Assembly: GCA_911728455.2 (NCBI GenBank)
Contig: OU452239.1
Span: 3,609,884-3,673,883 of the forward strand
Length of the DNA stretch: 64,000 nucleotides
Direction of reading: 5' to 3'
DNA from: Marthasterias glacialis
Lineage: Eukaryota > Echinodermata > Asteroidea > Forcipulatida > Asteriidae
The notes beneath the pieces were generated by a model, which searched no databases, was not told the DNA's origin, and was given only the letters and a program-made list of their open reading frames with translations. This document shows positions 31,401-41,665 of the stretch, one piece after another; position 1 is the first letter of the stretch; each line of letters starts with the position of its first letter. The translations under genes were made by a program, and so were the position numbers.

Positions 31401-34400
31401 TCACTCATCAGTTTACACAGCAAACACTTCCTAAGCGGACATTCGTATGCAATTGGCCCATGGGGATTTCTACCCATAGTGGGTCAGCGGAGTTCTGTGC
31501 ATGACATTGTGAGTGCTCTCTCTAGTTCTTATGTACAATTCTATGCCTGTTCCGCAGTGTCCAAAATTAACAGCTGTGGCTGTTGCTAAGGGTGTTGCTA
31601 AGGACAGACTATGCTTTAATGCATGTTAATGTGGTGATCAAGCCACACCCACTAATTTAGAAACAGCCTTACATTAACTTCATACTAACCATGATGCCTC
31701 ATATGATCTCGTAGCAAACGCTCATTTGCAAATATCTTGGAGCAGTGAGAGCACTGGTAATTCTGTACTAAAGAAACAATAAAATACACCTGTTTTTATA
31801 ACGTTTTACAAACAAAAGGCAAGAACTTTTACTGTATCTCAGTGCAAAAACTCCATGGGATACTCGAGTGGGATTCGAACTATAATTCTCTTCATTATGT
31901 TGGTTTTACCTTACACCGATTATAGTAATAATAATAATAATAATTTGGGAGGCTAATCATCCTTACTGGCAGCTGAGAAGCTGAATTGCGAAGGATGCGC
32001 CTTCGGCAGCCATCCACATCAACCCATTATGATCACGGAGCACAGCCTGAGATCGAAAGTGTTTGGTGTTTCCGAAGAGAGGAAAACCAGATGGCCTGGA
32101 GAAAAACCCTCGTGGCACGGTAGAGAACCACCGCACAACTCTACTCACATATGTCCCTTGCCAAGAATTGAACCAGGGACACGATGGTGCGAGGCGAGTG
32201 GTTTACGCACACGCCACCCATGTCACCGATGTGTGATAAGCACTTACTCAGTGACTTCCAAGTCCTCATGAATAAAACACACACCTCAGACTACTCAGGT
32301 TGGATTCGAACTCAAGACCCCCACATTCTACAGCATACATGTATTGTTTTAACCACTTGAACACTGAGCGTGCTCAATGACGACAGCCTAAGCCTATGAG
32401 AGGCCAGTTCAAATCTTGAACTCAGCAGCGAGTACCACAAATAGTCATAATTCTGTCTGTAATACTTACATTCTAACGCAAGCTGTCTGGCTATATGATC
32501 AATGAATTTAGCTCTGTTACTGAACAAACTGCCACAGTCGTTACATGCAAAACGTTTCTCTTGTGTATGGCTTCGTAGATGCTCAGCTAACTTGTACTTA
32601 GTCTTGGTTACTGTATCACATCCTACAAAACAAATTCATGGAAAACATAAATGACTACATTCTTAAACTGTTCACTATAGACTAATCTGAGCAGTCCTGG
32701 CCTAGCGGTCAAATGTACTGATCTCAAGCTCTGGTGTTTCTGATCAGCAGAGTGTGGGTTCGAATCTCGGTCTTGACACTTGTGTCCTTAAGCAAGACAC
32801 TTAACCATTATTGCTTTGTCCTTTGGATGGGACGTAAAGCCGTAGGTCCCGTGTGTTGTGTAGTGCAAATAAAAGAACCCAGTTACACTTATCACTAAGA
32901 GAAGGGGTTTGCCCCGGTGTTTCTGGCAGTGGCTGCTGAATGCGCCACAGCACCTTGTAAACCCTTGTAAAGTGCTACATAAATGAGTCTCATAATTATA
33001 GAAAAAAAAATTTAAGTTTTAATCCACTTTAAATCTTAAGGAGAGCTATTATTCATACTCCTCAGACAAGCTTAAGGAGTGCGGAAGACAGCGATTGCAC
33101 CCACATTCCTTAAAAATGAAGGAGAGCTATTTTTCACACTCCTCAGACAAGCTTAAGACAGCGATTGCACCCACACTCCTTTAAAATGAAGGAAGGTCTA
33201 CAACATCATGGGTCAGATGGCAAAGCGGAGTGCAAAACATCCGTGCTGATGCCTTATGTAATGTTTTTCCAAACACTTAATTAAAAAAAATTGTCCTTCA
33301 GGCAGCTTTTCACGTCTAAATCTTCTGAGAAAGTTTGATAAATAAAAAAAAATTGAAAAGTATTTCCTGGTGCAGTGTTGGTAAATGTTGAGTACAAGCA
33401 GAGATGAGATTGTACGAAAATGAAAAATCCTGAAAACTGGATTACAATATCTTCTCGGTCTGGAGATGAACCTACCTGAAGAAATAAGATATAATATTTC
33501 AGAGGTTTATTGACTCTTTACATTACCACTAATAGAAATCTACAGGTTTAATCATAACAAGAGCTGAGTCGTTCTTCTATGTGACGGCCAGTTCGCCTCT
33601 TTCAAGAAAATCTTAACTCTTGGAGCAGCTCCAAAAATCAACAACTTCGCTGGATCCAGGAGGATAAAATTTCGTCCACCCTGTCTTTAAGGTCAATAAC
33701 CCACCCTGCAAGCCCAAAGCCATTATAAATCACTGTGGGGGTGAATTGGAGTGCCAGTCAAGACTTAGACTTGTGTTATTTAAGATCCACGTGCTGCACA
33801 AGCTGCTTTCACAAAATGCATACCGCCCTGTGCCAAGGATCTTTAGCCACAAGGTCAATCAATTACTACACCGAGACAGGTGGCTGCTGTCTCTCAACAC
33901 TCCTTACTCTGCAGTGGTTAGGGTCTGGCCAATGGGAGTCTACAGGCTTGTGGGGTATACCAGGGGTGAGGATTACATGGAATCTTGGCCTTATTGGCCC
34001 ATTAAAAAAAAAAATATGACCATATTTGGTAAAATTTGGATTATTTGTTGTCTCCCCGCTGCTGCGAGGGTTTTAAGGGAGGTCAATGAAAAATCCTGAA
34101 ATCAGGAACAATCCTGGCAAAGCACAGGCCTGGCTGCAAAGACCTCAGACTCTGAGATTTTCATAAAAATGTGATCCCTTAAAAAACAACTGGCCAATCA
34201 TTACACTTTAATTTTAAATCAAGCAAGTACTGACCTTCCCATTGGCAAGGATATGTTTCCCGTTGATTTACTATGACTGGATCATCAACCATACCATGAT
34301 TATCAGCGTGCCGATAGTAATGCTCTGCATTGTCTGTGAAGAACTAGGGGCAGACAAAATACAAATATACATTATTGGAATGAGGGACAACCGTTACATT

Positions 34401-37400
34401 ATATTTATAACATATTTTGGATAATGAAACCAAAGGACCCTCAAAAGCACCGCGGCCCGTAGGCCTGAAGATATCTGTGTAGAGAAGATGATGAAGAAAT
34501 GCTCAGTTTTAGATGTGGGAGGAAAACCATTGACCAGATGAAACCGGATGGCGTCAACACACACAAATGTTTCCCCTGCCTGGAATTGGAAGTGGTCTTG
34601 CGACGCCATTTTGTAATTTCGGACCACCAAAGCAAAGGTCGCCCAGTCATTCAACTGCAGAGCTTGCGTAGACCACGTACACACCGTGTAATGCTTCGAT
34701 TCACCCATACAAGGTCAACAAAAGGTTGTACGTTTACTCGTACTTTGTGGCCATTGAGAGGCATTTTATTTTAGGCGTTTTTGTTTTTTAAGGCATTTGT
34801 CCTTTTGTTCCATGAGGAGGATTACGAGGCATCGAGAGGCTTCGACCATTGTTCATTCATTGTATTTCAGCTGAATGGAGGTAAGTCAGAGAGAGCCGGC
34901 AATCGAGCATGGTTCCGTGTTTAGTGGCACTCATTTTTGAGTGTTTAGTGGTCGATTTTTTTCAATTCACGCTGCATGAATTTGACATTTTCTCGGTCCA
35001 GCAACAAAACGGACGAACCAACAAAGAGAATCTTCTCTTGGCATTGTCAAGTCAGGGTTTCTTTGTGCCAGCAGTACCCTCAACAAAAAAAGGTTCTGGC
35101 AATTCCGCCAAAAGACTCCAGCCAGGGGGATGAGAAAAAAAAAAAAGAATCCAGGCGGCAACTGGTTAACAGGGAAAAGCCAAACAAACAGTAGGGACTG
35201 AAAACCCAATCCACATGCAAGGCTCCAGTCCACAGAGATGAAAGGCAGGGAAGAAACCACTGAGCCTTTTCCCACCATGGTCTTACTCAGTCTAGTTAAA
35301 ACATCTGAATACCAGTTACGATTCTTCCCAAGACGTCCCGTTGTCTAGTTCAGAGTATTGAAAAGCAACCCTATTTAATATGAAGTATGGATAAGTGAAG
35401 AGGCTGACAGATCATAAGTAAAATGGTCCTGCTGGCTAGTCAATGAAAACGTAAAGGGCAAACCTTGCTTGCATATTTTATGAAACGTCACAGATTTGTT
35501 TATTATTGATAAAAACTGGATGGTAATGAACACATATTGTACTCTTCCAAATCTAGTTGATGTACAGTATTATACACACATACTTGTACTCTAGCTCATG
35601 TGGATGGTAATTTTAGGTCAGTGTATACACTAATCTGAGCAGCATTCATTTATTGTGTATTATGCCACCATAGCTGGCCGCCGCACATGCTCGCGAAAAG
35701 ACAATAGCGCATTAGTAGCGTGCATATGTACCAATCAGCATGGAGGATTCACAGTGTGTGTGCGTCGACGCAGGCGTGCAGCGGCCATAGCTGCGGTGGT
35801 GCGAACGCCCATGAACGAGCTGCTCGGATTGGTCTATAGAAAAGTAACCTTTGTATACAAAAAATACTGACCGTGTACATTCCAGGGCCTTTCTGGCAGG
35901 CAAGATACTACATTGTTCATATGGGAACGTTTACATTTTGCATCATCGTAATTTCCACTAAATTCAAGAGTTATAAAAAATAACAGCTGAACAAATTTTG
36001 CGATGCGCCCCCTTTTTCCATATCAAAAGTGGATAAAAATCAGACGGTGCAAACTCCATAAAATGTAAGATTTGATGTTTTCTTCCATTGGGCTGTCACT
36101 GTACAAATCAGGCCTGTGGGTTACATCGACCCTAAATAGGTACCTTCCTCTGTGCTGCACACAGATACAGAGTCCTAGCTGTGAGGACGTGTTTCTCAGA
36201 GTTCCATAATCCAAAACTTACCTGCCAGATTACTATTCCATGGCCGCATACAATTTTTAATGGTGGATTTTGGGCGTCAGATATTCCTCATAAATCTCTC
36301 ATTTGGAATGTTAATCCGGTGAGATTGGTAGCTTCTTACAGGTGAGATTTGAAGTATGGAGTTCTGAAAATTTCCCACCCCAGAAATGGGCCCTCCTGTC
36401 CAGGTTGTCAGAGTGGTATTGATACGAAAGTGAAGGCCTCCAGGGTTAGGGTTACATGGTCGATACAGTTGTGGTCTTACCTCACAATTTTTCCAGAAGC
36501 AGAGAAATCTTTGCGGAAGGTCAGGAATCATGTTTCTTGTCATTGAACCCAAGACACAGTTACCAAAACTGTTCCTTGACTGTTCCTGTGAGGCCCACCA
36601 TTTGATCTTAGTATGATACGCATGGAAGTATAGATGACGGATGAGTGTGACGACACCATCTGATGATGTGAACGTACATTCTTTCCATTTACAATGCAGC
36701 TCTGTGTCTGGAAGCAAACCATACATGTACATGGAACAAAACTATTTTATATTTCAAGGTTTTTTCTTTCGACGGAGAATACAAGACATATAACAAAATA
36801 AAAATAATAAGTGCAAAGTGCTAAAACCTGCCTAAAATCGTCAAACTAAACCCATGTATTTCAGTTCAATTCAAAATCACAACAATTTCTGTATCGAATG
36901 AAGAAAAATCTGGCTGTTGCATATGAGGATTTATTATGCGTGTACTGCATTGCAGGATTATTTTGGTGGACTGTTATCTTTGTTACATGATCAAAAAAAT
37001 AAACCCCACATCGGTAGTTAAATATGCATTCACTCTCCTTAAAAATGAAGGTCTGACAGACACCACACCATGTGTCCATTTTCCCCAACATTTTACGTGT
37101 AGTACCCAATACTCCCTGCAATAGAGTACATTTAAAATATGAAAAAACGAAATGATTTTCAAAATTTGAACACATGATCGTTGGGAAGATCAAGGGTTGC
37201 CAAAGACAAAAACACTTTGGTAAATTAAATAAAAAATGTTACACACCTTCTGTTGATAGGATGTCATAGTTTTTGTAATTTTCTGCGTTAACACAAGAAG
37301 GCAAGATCTTGTTGATGTGATCGTTAATGTGGGACAGAAACATTCCCATGCTGCTGTGTGTGATGTCGCAGTTACCCCATTCACATTTTAACCTCATTGG

Positions 37401-37424
37401 TCTCTTCTTCAACCCAGGTCCCAT
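24975..37424 (-). CDS. HINFP: HINFP, histone H4 gene transcription factor, 9 coding exons
   Basis: C2H2 zinc-finger protein that activates histone H4 genes at the G1/S transition. - strand coding exons: 37424-37247, 36707-36481, 34343-34235, 32622-32470, 31767-31690, 30149-30029, 29293-29158, 27133-27009, 25419-24975. Every junction is GT-AG and phases agree, giving 523 aa (human 517). About ten finger-like units run from residue 13 to 370: CEWGNC, CKWKEC, CFWKNC, CQWEGC, CNDC, CSHC, CPKC, CDLC, CDEPGC, CHVC. The fifth lacks the usual last His, as human HINFP also does. Highly conserved blocks are [39 protein letters not shown] and the HINFP-specific [11 protein letters not shown]. After that the C-terminus is a lineage-specific coiled-coil repeat. 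The first exon begins at acceptor TTTCTTTCAG (37466-37467), so a 5' untranslated exon lies upstream. Introns are loaded with tandem repeats and mobile elements. Confidence 0.96.
25440..25685 (+). repeat. Dispersed repeat, copy 2 (first at 17960), in the last HINFP intron
   Basis: Same orientation as 17960-18190. Shares GTCATCATCACAACAATCTT..., CAGTGTAGTGCGCAT and TACACTCTGATCAC-type blocks. It lies just beyond the acceptor of the final HINFP exon. Confidence 0.65.
26181..26895. repeat. 32 bp minisatellite, about 22 units, in the last HINFP intron
   Basis: The unit is TTTTAACTACCAGCATTGAC plus TTGTGACTTGAC. Most units are identical; a few have TTTCAAC, CATTGATT or a one-base deletion (CACTGACTGTG at about 26490). 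The internal TGACTTG repeats suggest that the unit grew from a shorter TGACTTGTGACT motif. The low divergence implies recent expansion or gene conversion. Confidence 0.95.
27380..27935. mobile_element. Foldback element with a nested MITE, HINFP intron
   Basis: TAACTGACATATAGATCCAA at 27389 is matched in reverse by TGGATCTGTGTGTCAGTTAT at about 27910. Inside, a smaller element at 27656-27850 has ends CTATTCCAGGCCTTGATCTT and AAGATCAAGGCCTGCTATTC and carries GAGGCCACCGAGGCCATCGG. A related GGAGGCCACGGAGGCCATGG lies at about 45783. Confidence 0.65.
28325..28690 (-). mobile_element. About 370 bp repeated element in HINFP introns, copy 1
   Basis: Reverse orientation to the copies at 30890 and 34785. 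Shared blocks are GGAATTGCCAGA, CTGGCACACAGAAACCCTGA, AACGTCAAATTCA and AATCCCCTTCTTGGAACAAA. There is no full-length open frame. The family is not recognised. Confidence 0.7.
29350..29735. repeat. About 115 bp tandem repeat, over three units, HINFP intron
   Basis: Each unit has GGTCAGACAGTAGGAGGGTT and, in the first two, GACGGTGAACTGTGAAAATA and CACATGATATCATATTGCAG. Later units are shortened. Confidence 0.85.
30311..30838. repeat. 104 bp tandem repeat, five units, HINFP intron
   Basis: The unit starts CAACACCATTCAGTAACTCA and contains CCAAACTGTTGGACTCTGAT and CCCATGTAAAGCATGATCAG. The period is 104 bp (starts at 30311, 30418, 30522, 30626, 30729). Only a few substitutions separate units. 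Confidence 0.95.
30890..31265 (+). mobile_element. About 370 bp repeated element, copy 2
   Basis: Contains TTTTGTCCTTTTGTTCCAAG, AATGGAGGTAAGTCAGAG and GGTTTCTTTGTGCCAG, all shared with 34785-35165 and, inverted, with 28325-28690. The tandem repeat at 30311 ends about 50 bases before it. Confidence 0.7.
31945..32240 (-). mobile_element. tRNA-like repeat fragment, HINFP intron
   Basis: On the - strand, GGGTGGCGTGTGCGTAAACC then TCGTGTCCCTGGTTCAATTC resembles a degenerate tRNA with a B-box-like GGTTCAATTC. No intact cloverleaf is evident, so I treat it as a SINE relic. Confidence 0.4.
32285..32400 (-). mobile_element. tRNA-derived SINE head, HINFP intron
   Basis: The - strand reads CACGCTCAGTGTTCAAGTGG then TTGAGTTCGAATCCAACCTG, a tRNA-like segment with a clear B box (GTTCGAATCC). 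Confidence 0.5.
32690..33000 (+). mobile_element. tRNA-derived SINE with conserved central domain, HINFP intron
   Basis: The tRNA-like head has CCTGGCCTAGCGGTCAA (A box region) and GTGTGGGTTCGAATCTCG (B box). The central block TTGTGTCCTTAAGCAAGACA then CTTAACCATT is a motif shared by many animal SINEs. The tail block is AGAAGGGGTTTGCCCCGGTG then CACCTTGTAAACCC. The tail matches 43730-43810. Confidence 0.8.
33035..33195. repeat. About 85-90 bp direct duplication
   Basis: AAGGAGAGCTATTNTTCA, CTCCTCAGACAAGCTTAAG and ACAGCGATTGCACCCACA occur twice, at about 33039 and 33118. The first copy has a 10-base insert (GAGTGCGGAA). Confidence 0.8.
34785..35165 (+). mobile_element. About 370 bp repeated element, copy 3
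   Basis: Contains TTGTCCTTTTGTTCCATGAG, CAGCTGAATGGAGGTAAGTC, CGGACGAACCAACAAAGAGA and GGTTCTGGCAATTCCGCC. All three copies of this family in the window lie within HINFP introns. Confidence 0.7.
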
Positions 37425-37498
37425 GATGTTTAATCTCTAATCCGTCGCACCTGTCTTGTAAACACCTGAAAGAAATTTAGATCACACCATAGTCTACA

Positions 37499-37783
37499 TT
37501 AGACTCAGTAACCGGGGCGCTCTGCTCCTTTTTTTTTAATTTTGGCTTGGACGATCATACTAGTTCCCCAGGTGTATCTGCTGTGAAGACGTCGACTTAC
37601 TTTGTATGTGTGATACCCTGTAACGCTGTTCCATAAACATTTCCCAAAAAAGCTGGAAAATCACCTACATGTACTGGCTTCTCAAGATATTAAAGATGAA
37701 ATAACAGGCATTTAATTGTACTCACGACCGTCCAAGTCAAAATAAAAAAAAAAAAAGTGTACAGCACCCTAATTTGTTACGCT
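37499..37783. mobile_element. Decayed hairpin MITE (GACCCAG family) with internal insertion
   Basis: Left end AGACTCAGTAACCGGGGCGC then TCTGCTCC at 37499, and right end GTGTACAGCACCCTAATTTG near 37757-37783. The arms are now about 180 bases apart and hold unrelated sequence. It sits about 30 bases upstream of the acceptor of HINFP coding exon 1. Confidence 0.6.
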
Positions 37784-37786
37784 AGC

Positions 37787-38581
37787 TTGACATTGGTTGA
37801 ATCCTTAGCCACACGTCCAAGCCTATCTTTTTTGCAGCTCGTCCCCCAATCCGCCGCACCGAAACCTAATGGGTGCGGCGCTGGATTTTAACCTGCTAAA
37901 TGTGTCCACGTACCTCTTAGCTTCCCTCCGGTACTTTGGCTGTTGAAGTTACTAACCTTATTAAGGGCAAATAATCATTTGCATTTTGCTCAAAATTACA
38001 CCACACAAACAGATATCGGCTAGCGATCGGGGCCATTTTGATTACCCAGAATGCAATGCTGGGTAATCAAAAAAATACATCACGGCTGGCGCGAGAGTGC
38101 AAAAACAATTCAGCGGCTGTTTCACGCGACAGCTACAGCTAATGAAACAGCTTAGAATACAAAATGCATGGAGTCAGAAAAAGTGCATGCATCATATCTA
38201 TTCGTGGCATCGGTTGCGTGCACGCGCGCATAGTTTGGTAAGTGCACTTTTTCTGACTCCATTCTGAAATTGTTTTTGCACTCTCGCGCCACCCGTGACT
38301 TCGTGATGGCATTGCATTCTGGGCAAGCAAAATGGCCCCGATCGCTAGCCGATATCTATTTGTGTGGTGTAATTTTGAGCAAAATGCAAATGATTATTTG
38401 CCCCTAATAAGGTTTGTAACTTCAACAGCCAAAGTACTAGAGGGAAGCTAAGAGGTACGTGGACACATTTAGTTGGTTAAAATCCAGCGCCGCACCCGTT
38501 AGGTTTCGATGCGGCGGATTGGGGGACGAGCTGCACAAAAGATAGGCTTGGACATGTGGCTAAGGATTCAACCGATGTCAA
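37787..38581. mobile_element. Large foldback: inverted arms of over 320 bp, upstream of the HINFP coding start
   Basis: The left arm 37787-38111 is repeated in reverse complement at 38268-38581 with few mismatches. Examples are AGCTCGTCCCCCAATCCGCC / GGCGGATTGGGGGACGAGCT and ACCACACAAACAGATATCGGC / its reverse. In the spacer a second palindrome, ATGGAGTCAGAAAAAGTGCA at 38168 and TGCACTTTTTCTGACTCCAT at 38243, brings the arms closer. It would lie in the first HINFP intron if the leader exon at 39514 is right. Confidence 0.9.
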
Positions 38582-38840
38582 AAATCCTTGCCACACTAGT
38601 GGGGCTAACATAGACTAGAGCATGGATTACTTTTTATTTAATTTTAATTGTAAAGCAGATTTAAAAATAAGGCACTGCCACTGGAATGACCTCCATGACC
38701 TCAAATCAAGTTGTCAACGATCACATACGTACATACATGTACAAAAAATGTAGGTTAATTTCTAACATTAATCCTATCATCATGCATGCTTATGAGTATT
38801 CCTAATCCTAACCTAATCCAGCCCCGTAATCCTAATTGTC

Positions 38841-38964
38841 TAGACCCAGCAACTGGGGTGCTGTACTCCTTTTTTGAGATTTTGACATTTTACGACTGAG
38901 TGATGAAATGTCAAAATCTCAAAAAAGGAGTATAGTACAGTGCCCCAGTCAGCCAGTGGATGTA
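38841..38964. mobile_element. Hairpin MITE, GACCCAG family, copy 4
   Basis: TAGACCCAGCAACTGGGGTG at the left, arms TTTTTTGAGATTTTGACATTTTA and reverse, and a right end diverged after GCCCCAGTC. The loop is about 12 bases (CGACTGAGTGAT), shorter than in copies 1-3. Confidence 0.85.
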
Positions 38965-39014
38965 CTAAAACTAATCATCATTATCTGACTATCCATTATA
39001 TCATATTGTTATTA

Positions 39015-39138
39015 AAATGTACGATGATAATTTTTATTATTTAATTAATAGTGCTAGGTAGTAGTAGTACGACTAAAAGTATATTTTTTATAAATTATAC
39101 TTTTACAGTAATAAAAATTATCATCGTACTAAAGTAAT
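39015..39138. mobile_element. AT-rich foldback MITE
   Basis: GTACGATGATAATTTTTATT at 39019 and AATAAAAATTATCATCGTAC at about 39112 are exact reverse complements. The centre has a second palindrome (TATACTTTTA types). Confidence 0.85.
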
Positions 39139-39513
39139 ACTTTGTAAATAATCAAAAGCCATGAAGTAATTCTACTCAATGTAATATTAATTGTAAATTA
39201 CCACAAAAAAAATTCAAATCGAATCAAACAAACTTGACAAAGTTAAAAATCTATCAAAAATGTGACTAGCCAGTACCACCCGAACCGAAATCCCCCGAAC
39301 CATCATGACCAGTGGTGGCTAACGACCGTTAATATAGCTTAGAAATTAAGTTTAGACACGGTAGGCCTACACAGTTAACAATCAATCCTACGTTCATACT
39401 TCTCCATAAAGGACCCCCCATTTACCAAAATGAACAATTAATATCATGATAACTACCGCAGAAACCCAAAGTAACAACTAACTATCACTTTCCTGTAGAA
39501 ATTGTCCACTTAC

Positions 39514-39620
39514 TTTCCTTGCCACCATCGATCCTTCTTCTGCGCTTTTTCTCCAATTTTTTTGCTGACAATAACAAGCAGCAGTTCGGATACAGAGTGA
39601 GTAGATGTAAAACAATACTG
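39514..39620 (-). other. HINFP: Candidate 5' untranslated exon of HINFP
   Basis: The - strand has GGCAAGGAAA|GTAAGTGG, a good donor, with the exon ending at 39514. Spliced to the acceptor at 37465 it would give a leader with a short upstream ORF (ATGGTGGCAAGG, stopping before the main ATG). The 5' end is not defined. The assignment rests only on donor quality, strand and position. Confidence 0.4.
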
Positions 39621-40029
39621 AGTGACGGCATGCAACGGATCCGAAGAAATACTTTAAATTTCCGAAGAGGGCGCTATGATGCTAAATTTGATCAATTTTG
39701 AGACGGTTGTGAAAAGCATTACCTCCAAAAATAGTTCTTAGCACAGTGATGAAAATGTAGGCCTTTGTCAGCCTTTATAGAGCACTTAACTAATTGTGTC
39801 TTTCGAAACTCCTGTGAATTGTCAGCATTTGATAAGTTTAGATTGTATCAGTTAAAAAAAAACACACACTTTTTTGCCGGAATGTGCGCACACTATATTA
39901 ATGTTATGCACACCATTTGCAATTTATTGTTACAGACCGACTTAGTCAAGTTTGTCTGCCGATTAGGGCCTACATACAAATACAAACACTAACACTCTAT
40001 CGGGATTCGATCATACCATCTAATACTAA

Positions 40030-40390
40030 CCCAGCGCCGTAACTAGGGTAAGATTTTATTTATTTACTTATTTATTTATTTTTTTTTGGGGGGGGGGGGC
40101 ACAAGGGGGGGGGGGCACCATTTTCAAGGGGGCACTTTTGGGCAAGTTTCCGTTGATTTTTCCAAAGCAAGCCCCTAATCAGCGCTCTTCTGATGTGTTG
40201 AGGTAAAACAAAAATACATTCTGCGTGTACAGAATAAGAATTAGTTTTGAAAACATTGAAATTACTACGTAAAAGCTCATAAAATGTAAAATTTCATTCT
40301 GGTAATTTTTAATCTCATAAGTCCAGATTTCAAATGGGGTGGGGGGGGGGCACCCGGGGCAGAAAAGGGTTTGGCGCATTGATCGCGTGC
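40030..40390 (+). repeat. G-rich repeat region
   Basis: Starts AGCGCCGTAACTAGGG and contains GGGGGGGGGGCAC twice, about 270 bases apart. It resembles the G-rich MITE family, but a matched terminal repeat is not clear. Confidence 0.45.
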
Positions 40391-40586
40391 CCTGGAACAT
40401 GTTACAAGAGTCGATCATGCAGAACGAGCCACATTCCTTCTTTTTCCTGGGTTTAACATTAATTTGGGACTGAGTTTTAACATTACTTGTATGGACGAGA
40501 ACAAACTCTATAAGTAGGCCTACACTATATGACCATGCTGCTCCTTGGGTGAGTTTTATGTGAAAATTATAATTGAGAAGATTGAG

Positions 40587-40859
40587 TTATTGCCCACCTC
40601 GAAGAATATAACTCGCAGCTGGAACGAAACATGAAATGTAAGCAGGCTTCACCGTGGGGGTATATAAGAACCGTATAGGGTATTTTGTGCGATCCACAGG
40701 CCATCCAGCCGTTGCAGTTCTTGAGACCGCTTTGGACGGGGTAGCCATTATAGTAGTAATAGGGAAAAGAAAAGAGAACAGCTGACCTCCATCTAATATT
40801 GAACTAGAGATAATTAAAGTTGCCGAATTTGGGGGGACATTATGTGTCTGTTCACTCAA
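40587..40859 (-). other. Unrecognised exon-like open frame, 40.6-40.9 kb
   Basis: A - strand open frame of 90 codons has higher GC than its flanks. An internal ATG (ATGGCTACCCCGTCC) opens MATPSKAVSRTATAGWPVD and continues to YILRG, where CTTCGAG|GTGGGC could be a donor. No downstream exon was found and no family is recognised. It could be a first exon or a repeat fragment. Confidence 0.15.
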
Positions 40860-40964
40860 CTCACTATCGCAGCGAGTGATTCAAACTTGATGATCTCTAA
40901 AGGGTTTTCAAAGTAGACACCTAAACTGCAGGTTAAAAAAAATAGTTTCTTGCACAATTATTTC

Positions 40965-41665
40965 TGGATTTATGGACCGAGTCGGTGTTTTTTTTTTCGT
41001 TTTGGTTCAGCACCCCGGGCTGGGCCCTTGTAACTTATACACAGCCCCGACCCTAATTGAAGTCACTGAGTGGCCTCCTTCTGTGGCCTTTAGTATCCTT
41101 CTTATTTTTCTCCAAGCTCTACATTGCCGGAGAGCTCATTGGGTAGGGCTTTCCAACAGTATCACACTAACAGATCCGTTCAATACTGAGGGAGATAATA
41201 ATCGTTGCTAACTCTTGTTTTCACTAATTGACAGCTCTATGTACAAAAATCCAATTGCGTTTGAAGGGCATTCGGAGCATCCCAGCATATTCGACGTTTC
41301 GGGGCTGAAGATGCCGCTGGATGCCGGGAAAAATTTACTTTCGGATGCAGGACTACTGGGGCTGCATGCACGTAAAAACAAATTCTTTCCATACCATTAC
41401 TTTTGGAGTTATGGACCGCGAGGCTACCGACTTTACTTTGTTTTCTTTTCTTTCTTTTTAAAAAATTTGTTTAGCACCCTGCTGCATGGCTTGGCCATTG
41501 TTCAAATACAGAGCCACGTATCTATTGGAAGCTCTAGGGGTGGTATCCTTCTCTTGAGTAGGGATTTCCAACAGTGTTACGCTCGACCGGATCCTTGTAA
41601 TATTGAGGAAGATGACGATCGATAAACTCTTGTTGTCCGACAGCTCTGTGTAGAAAAATCTCATC
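40965..41665 (+). repeat. About 440 bp direct duplication
   Basis: TTATGGACCG is followed by GTTCAGCACCC.GGCTGGGC at 40971 and by GTTTAGCACCCTGCTGCATGG at 41412. Later, TTCCAACAGTRTYACRCT, TAACTCTTGTT and CAGCTCTRTGTA recur at the same spacing. Diverged copies; possibly long terminal repeats, but no internal genes are seen. Confidence 0.6.

Noticed and set aside
33735..34100. Two overlapping frames of 94 and 117 codons resembling a LINE fragment
   Set aside because: No reverse-transcriptase motif (such as YADD) is visible and both frames read equally well, so there is no evidence of selection.
35655..35903. GC-richer block with Arg-rich frames on both strands
   Set aside because: It lies in a HINFP intron and has no matching splice phase. 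Frames on both strands are equally open.
40965..41665. LTR retrotransposon with two LTRs
   Set aside because: The copies are only about 440 bp apart start to start, are diverged, and have no primer-binding site, polypurine tract or pol-like frame between them. Recorded only as a direct duplication.
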